From Haberlea rhodopensis (lineage: Eukaryota > Streptophyta > Magnoliopsida > Lamiales > Gesneriaceae): a stretch of DNA of 64,000 nt. Positions within the stretch are counted from its first letter, which is position 1. Each line of letters opens with the position of its first letter. A program made the position numbers and the translations under genes. A model generated the notes under the pieces. That model ran no database searches and had not been told where the DNA came from. It worked only from the letters and a program-made list of their open reading frames with translations. The DNA lies in contig CAJQUN010000409.1 of the NCBI GenBank assembly GCA_907163345.1, forward strand, positions 310,001 through 374,000, written 5' to 3'. Of this stretch, positions 49,913-61,561 are shown piece after piece.

Positions 49913-52510
49913 TCACGGAATCACCAGTACAGGCGCTGTAGTCAAACGACGCTTCAGCTCTTGGAAGCTTTCCTCACAAGCCTTAGACCAAAAGAAGGGG
50001 ACTCCTTTCTGAGTCAGCTGTGTCAGGGGTTTGGCAATCTTCGAGAAACCTTCGACGAAACGTCGGTAATAACCTGCCAAACCGAGGAAACTCCGTATTT
50101 CCGGTACAGAAGTGGGTGCAGCCCACTCCATCACAGCTTCAATCTTCCTTGGATCCACAGATATCCCATGGCTAGATATGACATGGCCTAAAAATACCAC
50201 GCTGTCCAACCAGAACTCGCACTTACTAAGCTTTGCATACAGCTGATGATCCCTAAGGATCTGAAGTACTATCCTCAAGTGCCTTACATGCTCTTCTTCA
50301 GTCCGAGAGTAAATAAGTATGTCGTCAATGAAGACTATGACGAACTGATCCAAATATGGCTGGAATACCCTGTTCATCAAACTCATGAAGACAGCTGGGG
50401 CATTCGTCACCCCAAAAGGCATGACCAGGAATTCATAGTGCCCATATCTTGTCCTGAAAGCCGTCTTCTGAACATCATCTTCTCTTACTCGAATCTGATG
50501 GTACCCCGACCTCAGATCGATCTTACTGTAGAGCCTCGTTCCCTGCAACTGATCAAACAAGTCATCAATCTTCGGAAGTGGATACTTGTTCTTGACTGTG
50601 GCCTTATTCAGTTGCCTATAGTCAATGCATAGGCGCATCGATCCATCTTTCTTCTTAACAAATAAGACAGGCGCACCCCATGGCGATACGCTAGGGCGTA
50701 TGTAGCCCTTGTCAAGGAGTTCCTGCAACTGTATCTTTAACTCCCTTAACTCTGCTGGTGCCATCCTATACGGGGCGCGAGAAATTGCAGACGTCCCTGG
50801 TAGCAGCTCAATCCCAAACTCGACCTCTCTCGTCGGTGGGAATCCGGGAATCTCCTCCGGAAAGACATCAGGAAACTCCGCCACTACGGGCACATCCTCA
50901 ACCTTCAACTCCTTCCTCTTTTCCGTCATATCAATGGCATAGATAAAATATCCTGTATGGCCTCGTTCTAATAACTGTGCCATCTTGACAGCCGATACCA
51001 ACGGAATCTTTGGGCAAGAACCATCCCCAAAGAATGTCCACTGGACTCCCATATCAGATCTGAATCGGACAGTCCTTTGCCTGCAGTTAACGACCGCCTG
51101 ACACTTGTTCAGAACATCGATGCCCACAATGCAATCGAAGTCTGTCATTCCCAGCACAATTAAATCTGATCTTAACTCATTATCCTCAAAATAAATGATG
51201 CCATCATAAACAATCTGATCCGTAGTCAAACTTCTTCCAGCAGGGGTCGAGACCATAAGAGGCATGGGGGACGGAGAAGTGCATATGTGGTGCCTTTCAA
51301 CAAAACTCGTAGACACAAAAGAGTGTGACGCACCTGTGTCTATCAATATAAGAGCAGGGTGCGTAAATAAAAGACACGTACCCGCTATAACTTCCTCCGG
51401 AGCCGCTGTAGCCTGCTCCCTCGTCAAAGCATACACCTGACCCTGAGGTGGCCCTGTGGGCTGACCTCCATACTGCCTCGGTGCGAAAGGTGGTCTGTGC
51501 GGTGCCGCTCTGTCCGCAGGCCTCCCCGCAGAGTTCTGCTGTCTTCCCCTGTTGGGACACTGTCGAGCGAAGTGGCCTCTGTCGCCACAGACATAGCAAC
51601 CAACACAGTCCTTTGCCAAATGTGATAATCCACATATAGTGCACTGAGCTCTTCCAGATCTATCTCCCTGAGGCTGTCCCCTCCCAGATGAAGTATCATT
51701 CCTACCTTTCCCTTTCCATCGATTCTTGGGCCTCTTGCCACTGAATCTCGGTGCTGACATGTTCCCCCTAGGCTTGAACTGATCACCCCTGGGCTTCAAG
51801 TGGTCAGAAGTAGATTTCTGAGGGGGTGCCGGGGGTGGCACCGCATCAGGATATGCACCAACTCCCAACTCAGCTAGCTCAGCTCGTGAGAGTGCATCAT
51901 CAAAACAAGCAGGGCCATAAGTGATCACCCTGTCATACAGTTCAGGCCTCAAGCCTTTCATGAAGTTCCGCATCTTCGCTTGAGTGCTTGCAGCAATGTG
52001 TGGCACATATCGTAGTAAGGAACAGTAATGCAAAGCATAGTCAGATAAAGGCATGGTACCTTGTCTTAAACTGGTAAACTCATCCTCCTTGGCCTGTCTT
52101 GCAGCGGCTGAGAAATAGCGGTTCAAAAACCGCATTCGGAACATCTTCCAATTTACTTCCTGTCCCAGAGCCTCTTGCTCAATCACTGTGGTTTTCCACC
52201 ACATCAATGCCTTCTTGGACAGCTGAAATTCTTCTAATCGGATCCAGGCCGTCTTTGCACAAGGCGCTGCCACAAATATCTGTTCGATCCTCTCTAACCA
52301 TTCCTCGGCTTTCTCTCCTGATTCAGTTCCCTCGAACATCGGAGGTCGATACATCATAAACTGAGCCAAGCTCAATTTCCCAGGTAGCAACTGCTGTTCA
52401 GAGGGTTCCTCTCCCAAAGCTGGTGGTGGCAATGGTTTTGTACGCCCAGCGCTTGCATTTACACTAATGGCGTCACCGACTTCTATATTTGCTGCCATGC
52501 TGCAACACAA
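49913..52510 (-). CDS. Gyp-1 Gag, protease and reverse transcriptase
   Basis: 865 codons; the likely start is Met 6 (MAANIEVGDA), because the same MAA start is seen in Gyp-2. Gag domain about 45-215 (EEWLERIEQIF, FRMRFLNRYFSAAARQAKED). Two zinc motifs: C290-C302 (CX2CX3HX4C, atypical) and CYVCGDRGHFARQC at 305-318. Protease DTGAS at 391-395. RT from about 560: the IDYRQLNKATVKNKYPLP region, D665 (SKIDLRSGYHQIR) and FIDD at 727-730, then FLGLAGYYRRFVEGF. The frame ends at RRLTTAPVLVIP because of the shift into RNase H. Gag packages RNA, protease matures the particle, RT makes cDNA. It looks intact up to the shift. Confidence 0.92.
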   Translation of the reverse strand: MCCSMAANIEVGDAISVNASAGRTKPLPPPALGEEPSEQQLLPGKLSLAQFMMYRPPMFEGTESGEKAEEWLERIEQIFVAAPCAKTAWIRLEEFQLSKKALMWWKTTVIEQEALGQEVNWKMFRMRFLNRYFSAAARQAKEDEFTSLRQGTMPLSDYALHYCSLLRYVPHIAASTQAKMRNFMKGLRPELYDRVITYGPACFDDALSRAELAELGVGAYPDAVPPPAPPQKSTSDHLKPRGDQFKPRGNMSAPRFSGKRPKNRWKGKGRNDTSSGRGQPQGDRSGRAQCTICGLSHLAKDCVGCYVCGDRGHFARQCPNRGRQQNSAGRPADRAAPHRPPFAPRQYGGQPTGPPQGQVYALTREQATAAPEEVIAGTCLLFTHPALILIDTGASHSFVSTSFVERHHICTSPSPMPLMVSTPAGRSLTTDQIVYDGIIYFEDNELRSDLIVLGMTDFDCIVGIDVLNKCQAVVNCRQRTVRFRSDMGVQWTFFGDGSCPKIPLVSAVKMAQLLERGHTGYFIYAIDMTEKRKELKVEDVPVVAEFPDVFPEEIPGFPPTREVEFGIELLPGTSAISRAPYRMAPAELRELKIQLQELLDKGYIRPSVSPWGAPVLFVKKKDGSMRLCIDYRQLNKATVKNKYPLPKIDDLFDQLQGTRLYSKIDLRSGYHQIRVREDDVQKTAFRTRYGHYEFLVMPFGVTNAPAVFMSLMNRVFQPYLDQFVIVFIDDILIYSRTEEEHVRHLRIVLQILRDHQLYAKLSKCEFWLDSVVFLGHVISSHGISVDPRKIEAVMEWAAPTSVPEIRSFLGLAGYYRRFVEGFSKIAKPLTQLTQKGVPFFWSKACEESFQELKRRLTTAPVLVIP

Positions 52511-52685
52511 GGGTTAATAACAACACCAAAAGCAGGTCATAAGGTACATCGTTAGATAATTAAACATGTTAGCATAACATAGAAACTTCATATGCAAAAT
52601 ACACATAAAACATGTTCAATAGTAAGCACCTAGCTAACTTACTGCTAAGGCTACCCTTCGCTCATTCCCGAGTTATCTAACCACT

Positions 52686-52697
52686 GCTCTGATACCA
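52686..52697 (-). promoter_or_regulatory. primer-binding site of Gyp-1
   Basis: GCTCTGATACCA on +, four bases from the LTR edge at 52702. Same tRNA and same spacing as in the LARDs. Confidence 0.92.
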
Positions 52698-52701
52698 CTA
52701 A

Positions 52702-55021
52702 TGTGGGGTCTTCCCACCTTAACAGTGATTACTAAACATAAGAAGGACTAATCATGCATAATAACGTCTTAAGGAATCGGTTGTTACACGAGCTAACAGG
52801 ATTACAGGCCAAAATACAAAACTTCAAAAATAATTCATTACATTTCAAAAGAATGTCATTTAGATTTACACTACTCCTAGAGTAGATACTAATCAGAACT
52901 TGAAACCCTATACGTTCCTGTATCCCTCGTAGCTCACTGCCTCAACCCGCCCCTTAGTCCTTTCGTCCCAAAGGCGTACCTACAGGAACAACACATCATG
53001 AGCATATACAATTTTACTTAACATCATATAAACATTATAGTAAATGCATGAAATCTTGGTTAAGTAAATATGCTGGATATTCATTAACTTCTTATTGTTG
53101 TTCCTGGGTCATAATCATGCATATGGGGCACCTTACCCCGTGGCACCTTACCACAATAACATCGCATGGCTACTTACCATGTGGGGCACCTTACCCCATG
53201 GCACCTTACCACAATAACATCGCATGGCTACTTACCATGTGGGACACCTTACCCCGTGGCACCTTACCACAATAAGATCGCATGGCTACTTACCATGTGG
53301 GGCACCTTACCCCGTGGCACCTTACCACAATATCATCATGTAAACATTATCTTATAAGCATCGTATAAACATCATCGTATAAACATCATCATTTCATCAT
53401 GAACACTCATGCAATAAAAGCTTAGTTGTAGTATAAAGATGTGTGTTACCGTCCGATGCCCGTACGCCTCTTACGTACCTTTTCAAAAGGAGGAGGAGTC
53501 ACAGACTTTATCTCCTCGATGGTGCCGGTGCCTGGGATGGTTCTACAAGACCGCATAATACCATATTAGATGCCTCAAAACCATCTCACATCATAAACTT
53601 AACAAAATAAAACATCATTATATTTTTCAACTTACTGCCTCTCTCGATCGATCGGCCCAAGATCTCGATCGATCGAGACACTGTGCACTAACAGTGCCTT
53701 AGCTTCCTGCCTCGCTCGATCGATCGAAGTATTTTACCGATCGATCGAGAAGCTTCACCGATCGATCGAGAAATTCTTCGATCGATCGGCATCAAAATTT
53801 TAAAACATACATTAGACCTACTGACTTGCTCGATCGATTGGGACTAAATCTCGATCGATCGAGAACTCTGAATGTTCGGGATTTCCCCAGATTTTTGAGC
53901 ACCCCATTTCATACCATCAATACTACTTCATATCTCACATAAAGTGCTTAAACAAGAATATCAATAACTTCCACATACTTTCATGCATGTATTAAAATTA
54001 AAGGTTCACTTATAACTGAAACCTACATGCATTAAATCTACCCTTTTTTTATCAATACTCAATCAACATTTCTGAAAAACAGGGCATAATTTCCTAGCCC
54101 AGAATTATCGAACATACATATTCATAGCCTCGAAAATACCATAAAGCCCATAGTTCATGCTCAAACAAATATGCTGGCATATTCACCAAACTTCCATGTA
54201 TGCATTTACGTCAAAAGATTTCCCATAACCTAAGTTAGCATGCTTCAATTCTTCATAACAAAAGCCCTACTCAACATACAAACAGGGCACCTCCCCTGCT
54301 CCTATGTTCGAGGAACCCTTTTTCCAACTAGAAATCTAACACATAACGCATGCAAGTTACTTAACAAGACATGCTAGGGGCTTCTTAAACATCATATAAA
54401 AGTACTCAAAACAAGGTTTCATCGAACCCTACACTAGCATGCCAAATCTGTTACAAAGAAAACACATGCATAAAACGAAAAAGCTGGTGAACCAGCATGA
54501 TTCCTCACCACTTTTGCACTCCGATTTTTTTGACAAGAAAGGATTAATAAAATCCGATCACTTTCTTCCTGGAACAGAACAAGTTGCAGACAAAATGAAG
54601 AGAAAATGAAGAGAAAAAGAAGGAAGCTTTTTGGAAGAGACAAGGTGAAAATATCTTAATGCCAACATGCCCACTTAGTCAAATATTTCCCAGAAAACAG
54701 GGGAGGGGGGGCGTGGGTTGCTGCAAGTGGGGGGGTGGGTGGTTGCATGTAGGGTGGTTTTGTGGTGTTTAATTGTATCCCGGTATTTCATATGATGTAT
54801 AAAAAACATCTTCCCTTGATATTTTGTAATTGTACTACATCAATACAACAATTAAAAACACGTAACATACCCCCTAAATCATATCATCATATCATAAATA
54901 TAACCCCCACTTAAAATACCACAACCCTCTTAAACACATCGAAATTCGTTATTGTAGCACATAATCGTATAACATTTCATCATCGTAGCATATAATCATT
55001 TAACCTTTCGGGGGTATTACA
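52702..55021 (-). repeat. Gyp-1 5' LTR
   Basis: 2,320 bp, differing from the 3' LTR by a handful of bases (for example in the stem-loop array and a single G in the G-run). Palindrome cluster 53645-53861 with one decayed copy; stem-loop array 53122-53330. AAG|GTACGT block on the minus strand near 53480, with an upstream exon-like segment starting after TTGTAG with AACCATCCCAGG, shared with Gyp-2. Confidence 0.92.
53645..53861 (-). repeat. CGATCGATCG cluster, Gyp-1 5' LTR
   Basis: The same eight positions as 46552-46768; one is changed to CGATCGATTG. Confidence 0.9.
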
Positions 55022-55878
55022 GTGCCTTTGAATCTTCAAGTTCTTCTTCCACAATTGACAGAAAATTATTCTCACCCTAAAAATATGATGGAAAAGTCTG
55101 ATTTGAGGTCCCAAAATCGTGTATATAGGGTAGGAGTCTGATAGAGTAGGTAAAAATCTATCCAAAGATGGAAAAATCGAGTTTCCTTAAAATTCAGGAT
55201 TCTACTGGCGATCGATTGCCAGCCTTTATTTTCAAATAGTGGCTTTCGGCGATCGATCGTGGCCTTTTGCCGATCGATCGCCAAGTCTTCTCTTTTTTTT
55301 TTTCAATATGTTTCGGCATGTTGCCGGTCGATCGCCAAGACTTTAATTTTGTTGCCCGAATTTTCTCTTTTGGTGATCGATCGGTGCTTGTTTGGCGATC
55401 AATCGTTGTCCTTTATCCACTTTTATGCATTTTTCTTGGTCTACTTTGATCCCTTGTCAACTTCAATGCATTTCTTGATCCTTATTCGTCGTTGTTAGCT
55501 TGATTTCTCCGATTTCACCTACATTTACACAAATATACGATTAGATAGCATATGCATTAATTTATCCATCAAAATATACCAAATCGTAGGCAATTAAACC
55601 CAATAAATGTGTATTTCTATTCACATCACTCATTCATTAACATTATACCATACAACATGTATTTCCATCCTCTAATTCATGGCATCCTAAATCATTTCAT
55701 CAATTCCAAATCAATTTTTCAAATTAACATATAACAAGTTCATGCTCATCCCATAATTCAATCGTACTCGGTTTATCTCAAAACCAAGTCCACTTACTAT
55801 TACGATAATTATTTCGTAATTATACATTAACCATTCCATTAATTCAATTTAATCAAGATAATTAGATTTCAGGCATCA
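55022..55878 (-). mobile_element. LARD-D 3' LTR, proximal part (inferred)
   Basis: On the minus strand it begins TGATGCCTGAAATC at 55878, directly after a purine tract that follows TTTCGAGGGCAAAAATT. This is a decayed form of the Gypsy TTCGAGGACGAAATT...PPT...LTR junction. A cluster of decayed CGATCGATCG palindromes follows at 55209-55404, at the place where other families have theirs. At 55022 it is cut by Gyp-1 and resumes at 45608. No second LTR copy is available to prove the ends. Confidence 0.5.
55209..55404 (-). repeat. decayed CGATCGATCG cluster in LARD-D
   Basis: Six positions: two intact (near 55250 and 55273) and four with one change (CGATCGATTG, CGGTCGATCG, TGATCGATCG, CGATCAATCG). 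It is the oldest-looking of the clusters. Confidence 0.8.
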
Positions 55879-55890
55879 GAATTCTCCCTT
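55879..55890 (-). promoter_or_regulatory. probable polypurine tract of LARD-D
   Basis: Minus strand AAGGGAGAATTC between TTTCGAGGGCAAAAATT and the inferred LTR start. It is a weakened version of AGTGGGGGATAAT. Confidence 0.5.
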
Positions 55891-58715
55891 AATAATAAAT
55901 TTTTGCCCTCGAAATTTTAGCACACAGACACTTAACAGAAGTGTCAAAGAAATGTTTTACATACAACAGAAGTATCAAAGATAGAGTCGACATGCTGTCG
56001 AAATATCTTACTAGACCACATATGGTCTGACTAAACTAGATTCCGAACAGGACGTTCCACATAGGAACCATTCTAATTTTCCTCTTTTTGCAATATTTAC
56101 ACATAAAGTACTCAAAATTTCTGAACAAATAAATCAATAACAACACTCTCAATTTAGAATGTCACTTACTATCGTACTAGATCCACATTTTCCCTTTTCT
56201 TAACTTACTAGAGATTCAAGTATAGACATTTTATTACATCTATCCAAATGGGAGTCTACCACACTATTCATGCAATTTCTCAAACAAAGACATTTAGATT
56301 CTCGTTCGGAAATCACCATTATCCGAAACTCCACAACTAGTATAGAATCTGACTATGTAGATTTAGAATTGAATACATCTGTACACAAGCAACATACTTG
56401 GTGTACCCACCAATCCTCCTAATATTGGCATTTCTACAACTTTAATACATTCTAACATCATCATTCAAGATATAACATAGACATGTTTATTGATGTCAAT
56501 CATTTCCATTTTACTATAATATTCTATTCCACCATTTCTTTCACTTTCTACTAACAATACATTGTCTCATTATTCATTGTTCAACAGCGCTCTTATAAGA
56601 TCATTTAAATTCCCTCACATGTGCATGTTCTTCAATTACATACCCATAGGTATTGCATCTTACACGATGCCACATTTGCCATCAACAAATCATTAGTTTA
56701 ACAAATTCATAACGATCGTATATAGAACATATTTTTAAAAAAATTCCATTGTTAATTCATTCATTCGATCAACATCATTACACATTCAACCACATTCCAT
56801 TATTATTTATCATCTTGGATAATTGTCAACACACTACCCATTAATCTATATAACATCCGGATTATCACTCGTCCCATACATGCCTATCGTTTCGGTTATT
56901 CTTTCGTGTTAGACATTCCCTTAAAGAATTCTTTATCATGTTCACAATTTATGTACATGGTGTATCAATCACACCCTTCAACTATTATCATGCAATTTTA
57001 TTATTCCCCATAGTTTCACATCATAAAGAAATCAACAACATTACATATTACATTTGCCTCATGCAAAGTAACTAATCATCATAATCCACAATATCATTTT
57101 CACATCATCTCATATTATTCATTTCTCAATATCAACTTTATGAAATTGCAGCACTATTAACCTCGTATACATAATTTCATACATGTACAAATGCAATCAT
57201 CAACAAGATATACACCAACATCATATCATCCCAGCATCTCGCTCATCACAGATCTCTACAACACCAGTATTTCCACAACTCATCACCAAGCAATCATCTG
57301 GCGTACAATGAGTAATAGGAATAATATTGTCAGTACTTCTCATAAACACAAATCATAATCACACACCGTGTCATTTACGCACTATTGATATTCATTACAT
57401 CACAACCATTAAACATGAATATCCCTTCGTCAAAAAGATTCATGCCTTACATGCTACAATACACTACCACATACCTATGTGATTACATTTCGAAATGAAA
57501 TCCATTTCATATTTCAACAATGTGACTAATTTCAATCCTTAATTCAACAGTATTCAACATTATTGCACTATTTCATGAATTATTAGACACCAATCTCATC
57601 ACATATTATAATCTAACCAACACTTGAAGCCAAGTAATAACTAGAGTAATTACCACATACATATATCATCATCCCTATGCATCTCAATCACTAACTCAAC
57701 CTCAAAACATAACGAATCATTCAATTGTGAATATTCATATATTACATGTATTCTCATAATAATATTATTTTATTGTTCGTCACATCGTCTCTAACTCGTC
57801 ATTAATCAGTGTATAATTATTTATCATTTCTGTCGTTATACACCGAAGACTAACATTACAATCTCATACTTATTCATGACCTTCACGGTATTTCCACGTC
57901 ATCTCGTGAAATTCACAATGATCACATGTCCATACATGATATTCATAGTGATCCCATGACACTCAGTAATCTCATACCAGCATGATTATATTTGGCTCAA
58001 TACAATAGGTGATTAATCAAATGTTAATCACATAATATACAAAACTAGCATGCTTTCACATCAATAAATATCATCACAAAACAATTATTCTTACTCAATT
58101 ATTATTTCATCAATGATTACCAAAGACATAATGATGTTACTACAGTGGTCACATCTCGCCCTGTTTCGTTACTGCGACAATAACAAAATGAACATAACAA
58201 TAATATGTTTCATTTTTAATCTTATTTTCCACAATTCCCTCGATATAATTGATTTTCCTAAATCAATATAACTCAACTGAGAAAACCCAAATCAACACAT
58301 ATTCATATGTTAAAACCAAATAAAATTGTTTACCTATTTTCTTCGTTTCCTAGAACATTCCAATATCCTCTTCGCCTACAGCCCATGTACCCAAGGAACA
58401 ATAATATGGGTGTGTATAACACAACGTTCATTGCTATCTGCAATCAACATATCATTAATATACATTGCTAACACAATAGAGGTACAACAATATCCATAGC
58501 TCAAGGCGGTACACAATACTCATCGCCCAACGGCAGTACAAAATATTCATCGCTCAACAGCGGTACACAATCAATACCCCTCGCTTTGTGTAACAGCAGT
58601 AAGTATGCCATTTCATAATACCCCTCACTTCGTGTAACAACAACAAGTATAACGATAACAATTCAATATCAACGCAGGTGTATACCTGCATTCTCATAAT
58701 TACAACGTAACCATA
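55879..58715 (-). mobile_element. LARD-D interior, non-coding
   Basis: 2.84 kb, strongly AT-rich, with no ORF on either strand long enough to consider. On the minus strand the part near 58500-58640 has GCCGCT-like and AGCGAGGGGTATT motifs in relaxed repeats. 58375-58445 looks exon-like (TTGATTGCAG|ATAGC ... AAAATAG|GTAAAC). 55900-58300 holds no feature I can name. It is cut at 58715 by Gyp-2 and continues outside the window. The assignment depends on the PPT/LTR junction at 55878. Confidence 0.5.
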
Positions 58716-59462
58716 TGTGATATCCCCGAAATAATTAATTGCAATTTGGGCATTAATTATGTTTATATGATGAATTATGGTTATAATTAAGTTATGTGCT
58801 GGATTTAACTATCATATTGAAATGCTTAGTCACATGATAGGCGTGACCGGAGATGCATTTTGGGATGCATGTTATGCATGTTGGGAGTTTAAGGATTATC
58901 ATGGTTGTTTATGGTAATCGATAAGTATTTGGTCGAACATGATTTTAATTGGGGTTTTGATGCATTTTGGGAGAATGCTTTTAAAATATCATGTTGGGGT
59001 GTTTTATACACCATGGTGATTGTGGAATGCAATTTAATTAAAACTAACCCACTAATACCCCCAACCCCTCTACACCCATCAGTCATACTTTCCCCAATTT
59101 CTCCTCCAAACCCTTCCTTCTCTTCCATTTTCGAGTTTGAGCAAAGAGGGGAAGAGAAATCCTTCCAAAAACTTGATTTGTGGGATTTGGTGTGAGATTT
59201 GGAGTCCCCTAGAGGTATGGATACCTCCATGTTGTTTTTATTGTGTTTGGTTTGAGTTTGAAATAGTTTTGAAGGGTTTTGGAAATGGGTTATTTTGGGT
59301 TGGTATCATTTTTGGTTGGGTGTTGGATTTTTGTGTTGCTTGAGGTGTATTTTGTTGATTTATTGTGTTCTTATGTTGTTGGGTTGGTGGAAGAAGTATT
59401 GGTATGGGTTGGGATGGTTTTGGTGTGCATTAATGGTGAAAAATCGCGAGTCTGCATGGGGC

Positions 59463-59671
59463 TATCGATCGCCTGAAATGGCACGATCGATCGCCAACAG
59501 ACAGTATCGAAATCGCAGTGTAGGCGATCGATCGCTTGAAATGACGCGATCGATCGCCGAGGGGCAGTGTCCAAAACGTAACGTAGGCGATCGATCGGCA
59601 TGTATGGCGCGATCGATCGCCGCGAAGCAAAAATTGAGGCGACCGATCGCCTCAGCGAAGCGATCGATCGC
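59463..59671 (+). repeat. CGATCGATCG cluster, Gyp-2 LTR
   Basis: Eight positions, six intact, most with the GCGATCGATCGC flank; the first (ATCGATCG only) and seventh (CGACCGATCG) are changed. Spacers of about 15-30 nt are unlike each other. Confidence 0.9.
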
Positions 59672-60029
59672 CAGCAGCAGAGTTTTGGAAAATGGATTCT
59701 TTTGACGAATTTTTGGTATTTGATTATTATTTGGCTTCTAATATGGGGTTGTGTGATTGTGTAGAACCATCCCAGGTGGCGACGCAACCAAGAAAGTGAA
59801 GCCATATCAAATTCCACCTTTGGAAAGGTACGTAGAGGACGTACGGGCACCCAACGGTACATGTATCTATTATACTCATTGTTTATGCATTGTGGATGCG
59901 AGTATATGTGGAAATGTGCATTGTGGATGCAAATACATGTGGAAATTATGCATGATGAATATATATATATGCATATGATGATTGTTGGTGCACATCCCAT
60001 GAGTCGTGGTCATCCCTTGATGATTTTAA

Positions 60030-60230
60030 TGCTTGCCGCTATTTGATTTGGTGCCGCTAAATGTGAAGCGAGGGGTGGGAGCGCCGCATGCTACATTTAA
60101 GCGTGGTTATCATATGAGGCGAGGAAAGAATATTTGCCGCTCAATGTGAAGCGAGGGGTGGGAGCGCCGCATGTCCATTGAAGCGAGGTTATTCTATGCC
60201 GCCTATATGAAAAGCGAGGGGCATTAAAAT
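60030..60230 (+). repeat. GCCGCT / AGCGAGGGGTGGGAG repeats
   Basis: Three to four loose repeats of CCGCTNNATGTGAAGCGAGG with an inverted CGCT..AGCG core. Near-copies occur in the LARD-C interior (24450-24880) and in LARD-D (minus, 44470-44900). Confidence 0.75.
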
Positions 60231-60797
60231 ACATTGTGATGAACAGACTAGGGATTGGTGATTGGTAATTGGTGATGATGAAATGGTATTGTGTCATGAC
60301 ATGTGTGGACCATTAAATAATCTATTTGAATATACTCATGAATTATGGTACAGGGACAGCCAAACAGGAAGCGTTTAAAATGCATGGGAAAAACAGGAAG
60401 TGTTTTATTATGATTTATGCATTTACGCCTCATATTCATATTGTGTTGGATATGAATAATACTATTGCTCATGATTGGGGGTTGTCCTTGTAGGTACATT
60501 TTGGCATGATAGAAAAGGGGCTAAGGCGGGTTGAGGCGGTGAGCTTGTGAAGAATACTTTTGAGAAAAGAAGGACATGATTACTTTTGTATAGTATCTAC
60601 TCTAGGAGTAGTGTAAAGCTATAGTTGATAACATTCATTTTTTGATTGGGAATGTAATTAATCCATTGATAGTCCTTGACTTGGCATGTAATTCTTAAGG
60701 CTCATAGTCTCAACACGAACATTTATACTCTGATGAAGTGTATTAGCTCTAATTATGCCTTTAATCCGCACTTAAGGAACTAGGGTCCTTACATTAG

Positions 60798-60809
60798 TGG
60801 TATCAGAGC
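60798..60809 (+). promoter_or_regulatory. primer-binding site of Gyp-2
   Basis: TGGTATCAGAGC four bases after the LTR, the same arrangement as in Gyp-1 and the LARDs. Confidence 0.92.
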
Positions 60810-60997
60810 ACTGGTTTAGAGAACCCGGGAACGAGTGAAGGGTAGCCTTAGCATGATTGGCTAGGTGCTTACATTTGAAGCATGTTTATGCATGTGGTGC
60901 ATATTGTTGTATATACTGTTATACTAACATGCCTATTATCATTTCTGTTATCTAATGGCATAACACATATATATTTGTTTTGGAGTTGTTTTAACCC

Positions 60998-61561
60998 TTG
61001 TGTTACAACATGGCGGCTATGAACTTGGGAAACCTCAATGAAGAGGTGGGTGACGTTGGTATTGTTAATGCGAGCATTGGTCAGGCAAACCCTTTACCTC
61101 CACTAGCTGTAGGCATGGAACCAGTGGCTCAGTTGTTACTACCTGGTGAGATCAGTTTGACTCAATTTCTGACTTACCACCCGCCCCGGTTTGAGGGGAC
61201 AGAATCAGGAGAGGAGGCTGAGGAGTGGCTAGAGAGGCTTGAACAGATATTTGTATCCGCTCCTTGTGCTGGAACGGCATGGCTGAGGCTGGCGGAGTTC
61301 CAGCTGGCAAAGAAACCTTCCATGTGGTGGAAGAGCACGGTAATGGAACTGAGAGCACAGGGTGCATTGATCAATTGGACACTCTTCAGAACCCGGTTTT
61401 TGAACCGGTACTTCTCTGCGGCGGCGAGACAGATGAAGGAAGATGAGTTCGCAAACTTGAAACAAGGAGGCATGTCAGTGTCAGACTATGCTATGCACTA
61501 CTCTATCCTAATGCTGTATCCCCACACGTACCACAACAGAGGCAAGCTACTGTTAGCTTGA
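60998..61561 (+). pseudogene. Gyp-2 Gag, internally deleted
   Basis: Open for 187 codons; the likely start is Met 5 (MAAMNLGNLN at 61010). The Gag core matches Gyp-1 (EEWLERLEQIFVSAPCAGTA, FRTRFLNRYFSAAARQMKED) up to DYAMHYS at about 61505. Then the text jumps to what corresponds to Gyp-1 residue 220 and beyond, in another frame. About 55-60 residues of the Gag C-terminal half are missing and the frame is lost. The resulting protein would lack the end of the capsid domain and the zinc knuckles. Confidence 0.88.

Larger units (their letters stand above)
45609..55021 (-). mobile_element. Gyp-1: chromodomain (Tekay/Del-like) Gypsy retrotransposon
   Basis: 9,413 bp on the minus strand with LTRs of 2,318 bp (45609-47926) and 2,320 bp (52702-55021) and the perfect duplication GTGCC (45604-45608, 55022-55026). 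Order on the minus strand: LTR, primer site, gag-PR-RT, RNase H, integrase, chromodomain, PPT, LTR. RT before integrase makes it Gypsy; the C-terminal chromodomain makes it a chromovirus. I see only one frameshift and one in-frame stop, and the LTRs are nearly identical, so it is recent. It is a plausible source of proteins for the LARDs. Confidence 0.95.
58716..60793 (+). repeat. Gyp-2 5' LTR
   Basis: 2,078 bp. Order: AT-rich start; C-rich leader with ACCCCTCTACACCC (about 59045-59120); palindrome cluster 59463-59671; exon-like segment from GTGTAG|AACCATCCCAGG to GGAAAG|GTACGT (about 59766-59828); GCCGCT/AGCGAGGGGTGGGAG repeats (60030-60230); exon-like segments near 60353 and 60495; GGTCCTTACA end. 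The last 450 bp share modules with the LARD-C interior. Short ORFs here arise from the repeats. Confidence 0.88.

Noticed and set aside
59371..60000. A 209-codon minus-strand ORF across the Gyp-2 LTR.
   Set aside because: Much of it is the CGATCGATCG cluster read as RSIA/DRS repeats, antisense to the element. Similar RSI-type ORFs at 17797-18178, 22298-22501, 41201-41392 and 55259-55498 have the same cause.
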